64,000 nucleotides of DNA. Source: Mercenaria mercenaria. Taxonomy: Eukaryota > Mollusca > Bivalvia > Venerida > Veneridae. Position 1 is the stretch's first letter, and each line of letters opens with the position of its first letter. The notes beneath the pieces were generated by a model. It was given only the letters and a program-made list of their open reading frames with translations, did not search any database and was not told where the DNA came from. A program made the position numbers and the translations under genes. This document shows positions 23,476 to 35,400 of the stretch, piece after piece. The stretch is taken from contig NC_069371.1 in assembly GCF_021730395.1 (NCBI RefSeq), forward strand, positions 73,872,001 to 73,936,000, in the 5' to 3' direction.

Positions 23476-26400
23476 ATGGCGGCGCTAAAACAAGTTTTAC
23501 AAATTGAGCCTGCAGCTGAACTTGTATTCCCAGGTAATTATGATATTTTTAATTTCTATATCAATTCATGTAGAATTAAATAGTATATGTACATAATTAT
23601 ATTCAGGTTCAAATAACTTGTTTAAATATGCAGGGTAGAAATACGCGAATGAAATCTTTAACAGAAGTGTAATTATAGATTCTACGTATTTGTTGTGTTT
23701 ATTTTTATCTTGATCGCTATTAACAACTAGTAAATAATCAATACGTCCTGTGCAAACTTATTAAACTGTCTTTCCAATGTTTAATGTTAACATTCAAATA
23801 AAATCTGGAAAGTCGAGTCAGCAATGTTGAAGAGCAATAGTTTAAATTAAATGTTATACACAACATTCATTTGTTAAACAAGCAAGCACGCACGCATATT
23901 ATGGTAATTAGTGGCAATTGCCATTCATAATGTGAATGTTAATTGTATTTATGCGTATATATTGTGAAGTAATTGCTCAGAATTTCAAATATTGATTTGG
24001 TTCTAATTCACGTTTAAATTTTTTTTCTGATAAAATTACTCGTAGAAAATGGTCTTGGTGTGTAATTAATTTCGAATAACTCGGTGCTTTATCAAAATAT
24101 TGACGCAGATGTACTCGTGTGTTGTTAATTTCAGTGACATTTGACGAGAACGCAACAACAAAACTCAAGTTAACAAATCCTTCACAAGAGAGTATTTGTT
24201 TTAAAATAATGGTAAAAGTTCCGGCGGTATACACCTTCAAGCCAAACAAGGGGATAATTCCACCAAACCAGTCTACAGAAATATTAGGTAACAGCAACTT
24301 TATAATGCATATGTACGTTTTCCTTTGCTTCTGCGACTGAGAGTTGTGAAAGAAGAAATGGGCCGCGCCATGAGAAAACCAACATAGTGCGTTTGCGACC
24401 AGCATGGATCCAGACCAGCCTATGCATCCGCGCAGTCTGGTCAGGATCCATGCTGTTCGCTAACGGTTTCTCTAATTGCAATAGGCTTTGAAAGCGAACA
24501 GCATGGATCCTGACTAGGCTGCGCGGATGCGCAGGCTGGTCTGGATCCATGCTGGTCGTAAATGCACTAAGTTGGTTTTCACGTGGCGCGGCTCAAATAA
24601 TCAAATAAGCTGTTGAACACATCTAAGCGTGTTTGTTATCATTAGATTTTGCAATATTTTCTAATCATTATGCTGTAATGGTATATGTATATATTGTAAT
24701 AATATGTGATTTATACAATTGCGGTAAAAAAGCAACAATTAAGCAATTTGTCTTTTTAATTAAATAAAACGATATTACAACGTCTGGCTTACAACAAATA
24801 TATGTACCTAACAGCATTACTGTCACTGTAACAATATATGTGTACCTTGCAGTCATTATTACCAAATCACCTACTATTTGAAAAATAAAATTGAGATGAT
24901 GCAAGCCCTCTTAGTAAATCTGTCTTCCCTAGTTTCGATTGTGCTTTCCTTATGTTAACCTAATATTGAAGCCAGTTTCTATTACTGGGAGTAAAAATGA
25001 ACATGTGGAATTCTATTACAGACCTATTTGTATATTATATTTTCGCAGTCACGCTTCAATCATTCAAGTACGACGAAAATCAAACATACAGACACAAGAT
25101 AATGGTACGATCAATGTTTGCTCGCGGCGAACAATTAGAGGATCGCATAGACCAGATGGTAAGAAAATAAAGTATCACTAAGATGTTTGACGTCGTTTCA
25201 ATACAGAAAAAAATAGGCAAACGAAGAAAAATAAAGCTTACATGTAATAAAAAGAATACTATAAAATCATTTGTGTTTTTTTCACACTGAATCTATTAAT
25301 TTAAAACTCGTTGAAATGCTCGACAGAGTCTCATGTTTCATTCAGCATTAAAAGTCATCAAGGTAATGTCCTTTATGTTTTATCTGTGGTTCTGCCTGGT
25401 TTCATTTTAAAGAAGAATATGCGGAGCAACTGCACTCACCCGTTCGTCGGCCTTCCCGCATTGGTTCAATTTCTGTATGTAAGCTGGTATCTCAGTATCA
25501 ACTGATTGAAATGGACTGAAACTTCACACACTTGCTCACTGTGATAATCTGACACGCACTGAACAGGTTCCATAACTTTCTACTGCATTATTTTCACATA
25601 ATTATACCCCGACTACTCACGGAATACGTAGAGATATTGCGCTCACCCGTTCGTCGGCGTCGGCGGCCCGATTTTTGGTAAGTTTCTCAGTATCAACTAA
25701 CAGGAATGGATTGAAGCCTTACACGCACAGTTATGCCCTTTTCTGGACAATAATATCTTAAGTGGTCTGTTATCTCATTAAGTATCATTAGAGAAGACAG
25801 TTTTAATAGGACTTGATTAAAGCTTCACATGCTTGCTTACTGTGATGATCCTGTATGCAATGCGCAGTTTATGTAACTCTGTATTGCAATTTACAAATCT
25901 ATGTCCCTTTCACAAGAGAGCAATTCTTGGTTAATGTTTGTATGTAAGCTGGTATCTCATTAACCGCTTGTGGGAATGAATCAAACATCTCGCATTTGTT
26001 AACTTTGATGATATGACATGCAATGCATAGGTCACACAGCTTTCACTCTTTTATGTCTCTGTGATTTTTACAACCAGCAAAGTTTTTTGTAATCTGTTAT
26101 CTCATTAAGCATCATAGTAGGGAAAAGTTCTATGACTCAAAATTCTGACCGCTTTTGTAATTTTTTATGTCGGGGCATATTTTCAGTATTTTAACTTCTT
26201 GTAGTGATAAGCTTTTGAATAGTCGAGCTTTGTTGTCCTCCAACTTTTCTTCTTATATTTAAAGATTTACTTTTTTGGGTTTCAAAAATTATACATCGGC
26301 GTGCATGGGGTAAGCTTTATTAATCAATAACCTGATTCGTCTATTATTTAAACAACGAAGGAAGTCAAGCATGATGAATTCTGCAATAATTAACAGTCGA

Positions 26401-29400
26401 CGTTCGGAGCAGTGAGAATATCATGACTTTGATTTTGACGTTAGAATACTGCACAATGCCCTTCGGATGTATTAAGTTTAGAATATTTTTATCACAATAT
26501 TTCATTGAGCATGCTAGAATAAAAAAAACAAGACCTTCTCGTGTTTTAGCGTCTGACTAACGCCCTGGTTATTCGTGATTTCTACGCCTGTAAAATCATA
26601 ATCAAGGGTAATCAGACAATAAAGCAAATGACTGCTTTTACTACTGCAAACTGAACATCTTTGTCTGTATGTTGTATTGACCTCGTTCCGTGTATATATT
26701 GTATGAAATGTCTTTATGTGTTATTATTTTGTATCATTACAATTATGTTTTAAAGAGAGGTTGGTATTAATCAGTTTATAACAGATCTGATCTGTTATAA
26801 TATTTGTTCTTTTAAACCATTTTTTATTAGAAACACTTAGTGGTGTTTTGGCCTTTCAGTTTTTTAATGTAATTGTCCAGTTTTATGACAGTTTTAGGCC
26901 ATTAAAAGCCCAGATTAATGCCAGCTTCTCGGTTTTTACACATCATAATGTGTTTTTTTTTTAAATCTTTCTTAATACAATAATAGTAATATGATAGAAT
27001 TTTGTGACATATGTAGTATCTAATTTAGTCTCTTATAATTCTATAATAGAATGGTCTTGCATATGATTCTATGTTTTTATTATAATGTAATTGTATGAAA
27101 TGTATGTTTGCAAGAATGAGACGTAAATAAAGATATATATAATCATTTCCAAACAGCCCGATCCTATATGAATTCATATATCATTTTCATTTCATTCATC
27201 CATCTAACATTTTCTAACACTTAAAAGTTTATTAAAGGCGTTAACAAGATTTGCATGCCGGGCCTTATCTTTTTTAATTTTTCCCGGATGTAACTACACG
27301 CATGCGCACTTGGAAATATATTCTTGAGGGCTTGCGCCTGAAGTTTTTCCTATCTCGATAATTTATTTATCAAGGTTTTGTTTTTGTGCCTTTACAGGCC
27401 AACAAGCACCATCCCTAGAGAAAGAGAACACACGACATATATATAAGCGCATGTCGGAGGAATCAGTTTCTCATAATCTATGTTGTGAATATGTTTATGG
27501 CTTTTTCAAGTATATTGTATGTTGGAAAATTAATTTTATATTTCTTATGCTGCCTATGAAGTGGAAGGATATATCTCCAGACGCAGTCATGGGAACAAAA
27601 CTGGATTGTAGATTCATACAAGCTGAAAGAAAAGAAACTTTGACGGTGAGTATAAATATAATTCTATACACATTACACCTCCAAAACATAATGGGAAATT
27701 GATTGTGTTACCATCTTTGGCTGTCGCAGAATTTGATATCAGTAACGTTGCAAAAATCTCATTGTACTTTATTATATTTATTTATAGTCTAGAATGACGA
27801 CTATGAAGCCAGACGTAACCACTGAAAAGCATACCCGCTATAAAGGACAATCCCGTGGTAGTATCCTTGTTGCAAGCATTGATATTGGCAATACTTACAC
27901 CAGATGTGCTGTCTCGTCTAAATACGACTATCACAAGGATCCTACAGACATAACGGTGTTGACCCATCTTTGTTCAACAGAATCAACAAGTAATCCAACT
28001 ATGGTATTAAAGGATGACAACAAAATGTTTGACAGTTTTGGATATGATGCACTTGACAAGTATATGGAACATCGCCAGGGTCATCTCTTCAAAGAAATAA
28101 AGCTACCTCTTTATAGAAAACTAGTAGGTTCGAAAGTCTTAACAACTTGATGGCTTTTTATTAACGTTTAGTTACATATTTAATAGTTTTATGTGCAAAC
28201 AGTACACATCCAGCAACCAAACACAAAGTAATATTTCAAGTGCCTGAAACAAAACTAAACCCGAGCCTGTTTGTAATCAGTCCATGATGAATATCTAACA
28301 AAATTGTTGCAATATAGATTGGCCCCACTCTATTATAAGAGTGCATTATATAATAACCAAAATTGATTTTCAGGCAGACAAAGACATAAATAATGTACAA
28401 ATTAAAGATGAATTAGGAAAACAGATACCTGCAGTCGAAGTGTTTCAAGCAATTATAAACCGCGTTAAAGACCATTTACACGCTGAGCTAGAAAGGCTAC
28501 GCACACCAATGATGCCTGAAGAGATCTACTGGGTTATTACCGTCCCAGCTGTGTTTACGGACCGGGCAGTCACTTTGATAGAAACAGCAGCAATACAGGT
28601 AAATTCGAAATTAAATCTACTAGTATGAATATCGTTGAACGGTAAAGTAAACAGCCCAAACAAAAACATAATATGTGACGCACCATGGCAATTTAGGTCC
28701 AAATTCGGCGTAACGTCATTGAGAAAAACTCGATTAAAGTCACGTCAAAATTGGTGGACTTTACCACGTGTTCACGGCAATTAATGCATTTTTGTTTTCA
28801 ATACTACTCTACCTTGCCACAAGAAATAAATAAAGTGACAAACAGTTTTTATCAAACTTGTATGTATACTGGGCGTCAATGAAAAGTTACTACTTTTATA
28901 TACCTCATTATTTTATATACATTATTGACGTCACCTTTTTATGGCCTGTGCGCGGTATATAACTCACAGACCCTGTCTGATTATGTCTCCTTACCAGTTT
29001 CATGATTTGTAAGGTGAGAACAGCCCATACGACGTCCAAGTTCACGAACTTTAAGTCCGGCGTCAACCATGCCAATGGCCTGATGACGTTGAGTTTCCCT
29101 TAAATGTGACATTCTTAGCAAAGGTATTCTGGTTTTGAACGTTTTTCTCTCAGTCTGTCCACTATTTTCTCAAGTGAGATGAATGATTTGCGATAAAAAT
29201 TGCATATATGTCGACTTTGCTCGGAAAAGTCGTGCAGGCCGTGACTCAAATCTTTACACCAGTGAATACTCAGTTGGGTCAAAACCATCGTCGCGTTGTG
29301 CTTTTAACACAATTTAGTGCGATTTTCAAAATATAAGGGTCAATAGATTGGTAACTTTTCAGTGACGCTGAGTATATTTAAACATTTCCGTGTTTTGCAC

Positions 29401-32400
29401 TTCGTTTCTTTGATCAAATTATTAACAATTTATCGCCCTTTGAAGCAACCCATCATTTGTTAACATCGAACGTCGTGGAGAAAATAAAACTATCAAAAAC
29501 AGATATTTGATGACTTCTTTCAATGGTATGAAGAAAGACAGTTTGCGAATTTTCAGGTAAGTAAGTATTTAAGCGATATGTAGGGTTTAAAAATATTATT
29601 TGAGTTCATACCAACTGTTGTGCTCGATATCTTTTCCAAAATAGCCCGTATATTCACAGGAACCTGAAATTCTATCAAAATGCCACAAAAAGTCTGTATA
29701 TGAAAAAAGACCCCCCTTCTATATAATTAAAAAAAACCAGGAATGAAACACATTCATACCCCACCCACAAAGAGAAAACAAGAAAATGTCAAAGAAAGGA
29801 GTGCGAGTGCTCTCGGGTGGCGTATTTATCTAAAAGCAACTAAAATATATGCGGGACTGTGCTTACTGGTCGCTTCACCGTATTAAATAACACGAAATCA
29901 ACGATTTCAACAACATTTCGTTCATCGTCCGAACCATTGCGTGACGTCACACCTTCATGTATACTTTTGCACCGGAGTTAAAGGCGCTCGCTACAGTTTT
30001 TCCGGACGGTTCGATATTTACCCCAACACCGTGCCAAATTGTTTGTGTTTCTAATCGATGCAGCTCATTGCAGAGCTGGAGCGGTCTTCTGCGCATGCCC
30101 GGAAGTGATTATCTAATGTCGCGTACGGCAAAAATTCGCAAATTATTGTATGTTCTCATGCATTTAATGTATAATATGTATAATGTACTGACTAAAGGTT
30201 AGAGTAAGTATCACCATGGTTACAAAATATATACATTTAAAGTACTTTTAGTTCAAATTGCTTCAATCCGACATATACTGGAGTCTGTAATTTATACAGG
30301 CGCTCCAACTCTGCATTGAGTCACAGCTGTTTCTAATCCCGTACCGTACCCATACCGTACATCCGTATTCGTAAACTATAGGTTTTGTTCGGAGAAAGGC
30401 GGAAATTTTCATTGTTCTATGCTTCAGAAACACCTTTAAATCCGCTTATTAAGAAATCTGCCGTTTGATAATTTGATATATCTCTAAGTCATTTGCTCAA
30501 ACACTGAAAGAGTATTTTGTACCAACCTCAGGCTACACCCCACCTCGCTGTAATTTGATTTAAGCGAAATCTAATATGGTGACCTATCAATTTTCTTTTT
30601 GTTTTAGATTAGGTAGACATAACCAAAGGTATGTGCAGAGTTTAATTAAATTCTGTTATGTGAAACTCGATAAAATAGCAGAAGTACCAACTTAAAATTG
30701 ACAAAAATATGCAAAAATAGCCCTTGGGTCTACTGAACAAGTATTCCTTTCTTTACAAAATCATTTTCTTTTGATTTCTCTGAGCATGTTTCAAATAGAT
30801 ATATTGTTTCCGTTATAAAAATGCTTAGATATCAAATTGATGCTGATTATTGTACTTTACTGCAATATATTTTAGGATTATAGAAATTTTGAAAAATATT
30901 AAAAATAGCACCATATCTAGGGGCAAATTAAATTGAAACAAAGCTGGTGACCTAGGTTTTTTATTTCATTTTCAATACATCATATTAACATGATCTTTTA
31001 ATACAAAACATTTCATCAAAATCTATTATTGAGAAAAAAATTACGAAACTGTAGCGAGCGTCCTTAATAATGCTTTTGTGTAAATGCCAGTATCCGGTCC
31101 GATCCGCACACAATTTAGAACAGAACAGAACAGCATTCCGTATCACCAAGCGTAGCTGAGCAGCCATGATATTCTTTCTTTCTATTATGCGCTGCTTCCG
31201 TCAATGGTTGTGTTACTTCCCCTCTTTTGTCAATGCTAGAGTTAGTTCCCATAATGGGTTTTTCCAACATGATTTGCCTAATTCTTTTATTACTTAATGG
31301 TTAAAGAAATTCAAAGATGAAATATTTATTGAAAGAAATATTAATAAAACATGACATATACAGATATTTTTTACCTGGTTCTTGAAATTATTTAAGAAAT
31401 AATAAGTTCCCAAACGTGGTTTATCGTAGAATAACCCGAGTGTCTTTGTTATTATGTGAAACAATATATCACGCCTTCATGATATATTCTTACGCATAAG
31501 AACTCAAAACTCGGGTTATTCTACGATAATTCACACTTTGGAACTTATTATTTCGATTCTAACACGACATACTAGTATCAACAGTGTTAGAAAAAATGGT
31601 AACTACTTTTTACGACCGTGCTACGCACCTGGATCGGATGACGTCATTGCACGCGAGTTTTTTATTGCAGAATAACCAGAGATAGATTTTGCTCTACATT
31701 CCCTGGTCGTGTAAGATTTTGTATTCTCTCCGGCGCAGAAATATACATTAAGGTGTGACGTCACGCAATGGTTTGGACGATGAACGAAATGGTGTTGAAA
31801 TCGTTGATTTCATGTTAGTTAATACGGTGCAGAGACCAGGAAGCACAGTCCCGCATATATATTTTAGTTGCCTTTAGATAATAACGCCACCCGAGAACAC
31901 TCGCACTGCTTACTTTGAAATTTTCTTGTTTTCTCGTGGTGGGTGGGGTGTGAATGTGTTTCATTCCTGGTGTTTTTATTATATAGAAGGGGGTCTTTTT
32001 ACATATACAGACTTTTCGTGGCTTTTGGATAGAATTTCAGGCTCCTGTGGTATATTGAACGTTTTTGACAGTAATGACAGTTTGGAGGTAGCACAATTCA
32101 TATTTGTGTCACTATGTTGTAGACTATATTATTAATTAAATCTGTCATTAAGTAAACAGTTTTAACTCTTATTCTTGCATAAAAAAACTACTTTTTTTCA
32201 CTGGATCCGCCCATGTATAAACGGGAGAAAAATCGTGTGAAAACAAGGCAATTCACGTGCTGTTAATACATGATTTCTTTTTTCCAAATGCTTTGCCAGG
32301 GACGTATGTATTTATTTCTGCGCAGACTGATATTTGGCATCTGCGTCTTGCTTCTTTCATAATAACCTCTTCTTGTAGCATTATAGATACAACGTAATCC

Positions 32401-35400
32401 ATAGTATGTTTAGCTGTATCAGTTTCCAACCCCAAACGTACTGCCCCCATCAATGTACGCTCTAGCTTCTCTTAGAGTTTACTCCCTATACAAAGCGTCT
32501 GTTCAGTTATTGTAAATAACTGTGAATAAATAGGTATCGCGTGTAACTTGTGCTTTTGCTCGTTTTTAGGTACTATATTAATGATTTTTGTTAATATCAG
32601 TCGGCATGTTTTTACCTGAGTTTTCGCAGAATTCATAAACATGATAAACCTCGAAAGCAAGTCACTCCGTACTCTAAATATGTTCGTACTCAAAATAATT
32701 CGAATGTAAAGTTATTATTCTTAAAATTGTGTTCCTGTTAATCAAACTTTAAAGTAATATGCAAAATTATGGGTCATGTAACGTTTGTAATAACTAGATA
32801 TAAAAATAAGATGCTCAAAAACCTTCAAGTTACGCTTTTGTTAGTGTTGTTGATTTGTGTGCCCCGGTTATGGATATTTAAAACATGTTTATCGTTTCCA
32901 AGAACAACCGAATGGTAACTAAAACATGTACAGGAATTGTAAAGACATCGCATATGAAAACAATGCATTTAATCGTCGTGTAATGTTTTTTATGCAAGAA
33001 TAGCGATAATACACGTTTGTTTCGGTCTTGGTCACAAACAATCCCGCGGGGTTCTGCAGATGTTAATACAGAAAAAACGTGTATTATCCCTACGTCAGTA
33101 GAATCGGTATGCGGACAAAAACACAGCATGCAGTCACAACTTGTTTAGTTACATAATTTAAAGCCCTGATCATTTTATATAACCATAAAGTGACTGATCT
33201 GACAGGAACAGTTGCAACACATCTGTTTTCCGCTTCAGTCACTTATTTCTTACTTATAATGTCAAATCAATCTATACATTAAACTTCTACATGGCATAAA
33301 TATTGTTTTTACATGGTATGAGACAGTTTTATTAAAGCTTTTCATGTTAAATTTGCATACAGTTCACTTTACCATGATTTCTGGATTCCTCATTTTGTAC
33401 TGTTTTTGGCAAGCTACTGACAACCACTTTGTAAAATGAATAAACTTTTGAAAGTCTTGCAGGGATTCAAACCTATTACTCTTTTGATAAAAGTCTTTGT
33501 GATCTATGTACTGAGCTAACTGCCCAGGCCATTTTTGTCTTACATTTCAGCCTTTTCAAGTATTTTTTTTCTTTTTTTTTACAGATCAATCACTGAGGAA
33601 CTTTTGTTCTTGATGCAATGACCTTAAACAGTTAAGGGTTTTCCAGGAAGGTCTACACCACAAGCTGGATGTTTTGGGGTTTTGTAATTTTCTTCATACA
33701 TTTCTACAGTTACTGTACTGCTATTCTAAGAAAGATAAAGACATATTAAAATAACATAAACATAAATGATCTAATTTTTTCATACCATTTTAAGAGAAAT
33801 GAGTTTAATTATAATCAACAAATATGTATAGTATATTAAGAAGTGAATAAGTACTGATATATAATTATTAGATATATCATGTATGTATTTTGGATTGGAT
33901 TTTTTTTACAGTATTTATGTTTACATTAAGTTTGATTGCCTGAGTTGTGTGTGTAGTATGTCAGAATCTTAGCTAGCTTATGTATTCTTGAAAATCCTCA
34001 TTTTTCTACTTGAAAACTGTAACATTCTTGGATGAGTTTATACTTACCAATTCTGCTTTCATTCTGCTTTTAACAAAAAGACTCTCTTTAAAATACTTAA
34101 AAAGATGCTTTACAGTCTTATATTTTGTAACCTTATACTTACCTTAAAATGAAGTTCTGATGTTACTGAAATTTTGTTTTGCAGTGATAAAAGAAATTCA
34201 AGAAAAGTACTTAATGAATATGTGAATGGGAATGACACAGAAGGAATTAATATGTTCTACTGATCATCCAGCTGAAATTATGCCTATGGAATAGAGTGCA
34301 TGTCACAAATACTGATACGAGCAAATAGCTCTAATTGCACATATAAGGTCATGTTTCCTGCCCTCATGACCTGAAAAAGTTAAATATTCTAATTTCAACT
34401 ACAAATGTGTTTCAAGAAAAAGTAAAACTTAGTCAAGTGTGAGAAATATTTGGTAAAAGTATGTTTTGTTGCCATGACAACTATGAAATGGCTTGTGGCC
34501 TGAGAAGCACAATCTTAGTTGTTCTAACAATACAGAATTTTACTTTATAAACTTTCCAAAACTGCATGCATAAAATACTAAGATATGTCTGTAGGATGAA
34601 TCCTAGTTGTTTCAAAACTACAATATGTGTGACATTAACGCATAATCTTTGGAGGAAACATCTTTTACAATCAAAATTGCCTTGCCAATGTAGGAAGGAT
34701 TTTTCCAGAAATGGCCATGACAGAAAACTACCAATATTGCAGAAAATATTTGTTACTGTCTAAATTTAATGTACATGTATTTTATTTTAAGAATTAATCA
34801 TGTAAATCCATGTTTATTATTGTGTAAAAAGATATTTTTACTTAGCAATATCACATTAATTTGCATTGAATGATGTCTCTTACTTTTAAATACAAATGTA
34901 AGAAAACAGACAGCTTTTGATGTAAATATACGGAAAAACATTTCAAATATTCAAATTATTACAAAAAATTGACAAAAATGTTACTTTTTTGATTTTGTAA
35001 GAAAATTACACATTGTTGCCTTGGTAATGATTCACTGACAAGTATAACTCTTATAAGTCTTTTGAAATGTTAGCAAACTCACAGTTGATAATTATATCTG
35101 CTCGCCTGATTTTCTTTCTTACTGTTTAATAGATAAGGTGTCTTTAACAATAAGATTAATGTCCTAGTTTTGAGGATGTTGTTTAATTTGATATCAAATA
35201 AAGTCTGTATTTTTGTTCAAAAAATGTCATAAAACTTCGGAAATAAAAACAGTTGTCTGTAAACAATGCCGCACACTAGCTAGAAAAAAGTTAATTGTGT
35301 ATTTATTTCTCTTTCTAGATGTAAATTATAACTAGATTTATCAAGGGACTATTAAAAAAGAGGTTAAACAACAGTGTTGCTATGGAAACGATTTTTAGTA

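Larger units (their letters stand above)
23476..27645 (+). other. MSP (VAP-type) domain exons of the fusion gene
   Basis: Exons 1-4 encode MAALKQVLQIEPAAELVFP, then KLKLTNPSQESICFKIMVKV, TFKPNKGIIPPNQ, TLQSFKYDENQTYRHKIMV and WKDISPDAVMGTKLDCRF. These follow VAPA/VAPB MSP order (LTNPS..CFK, RPNSGII.P, LQPFDYDP, HKFMV, WKe..pdelMdsKLRC.F). Residues that in VAPA contact FFAT motifs are present: K87 and M89 (HKIM; VAPA K94/M96) and K120 (MGTKL; VAPA K118). No transmembrane segment or coiled coil follows; exon 4 splices after KETLT. By family knowledge MSP domains recruit FFAT-motif proteins at ER contacts; binding here is inferred. Confidence 0.85.
29655..32055. repeat. Foldback structure with about 320-bp inverted arms
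   Basis: The left arm 29655-29976 and the right arm 31728-32055 are inverted copies at roughly 85-90 percent identity by eye. Examples are tgcgggactgtgcttactgg versus the complement of ccaggaagcacagtcccgca, and gcgtgacgtcacacctt in both. The interior of 1.75 kb holds another TIR element (29973-31075) and a palindromic MITE (31385-31722). No protein-coding capacity was recognised. Confidence 0.8.

Noticed and set aside
24119-24340. MSP exon 2 read as a separate 73-residue protein
   Set aside because: It is exon 2 of the fusion gene (24135-24287) with flanking intron translated on both sides.
32253-32453. Minus-strand frame MMGAVRLGLETDTAKH
   Set aside because: No identifiable domain and it lies inside a decayed TIR element; possibly a transposase relic, but unsupported.
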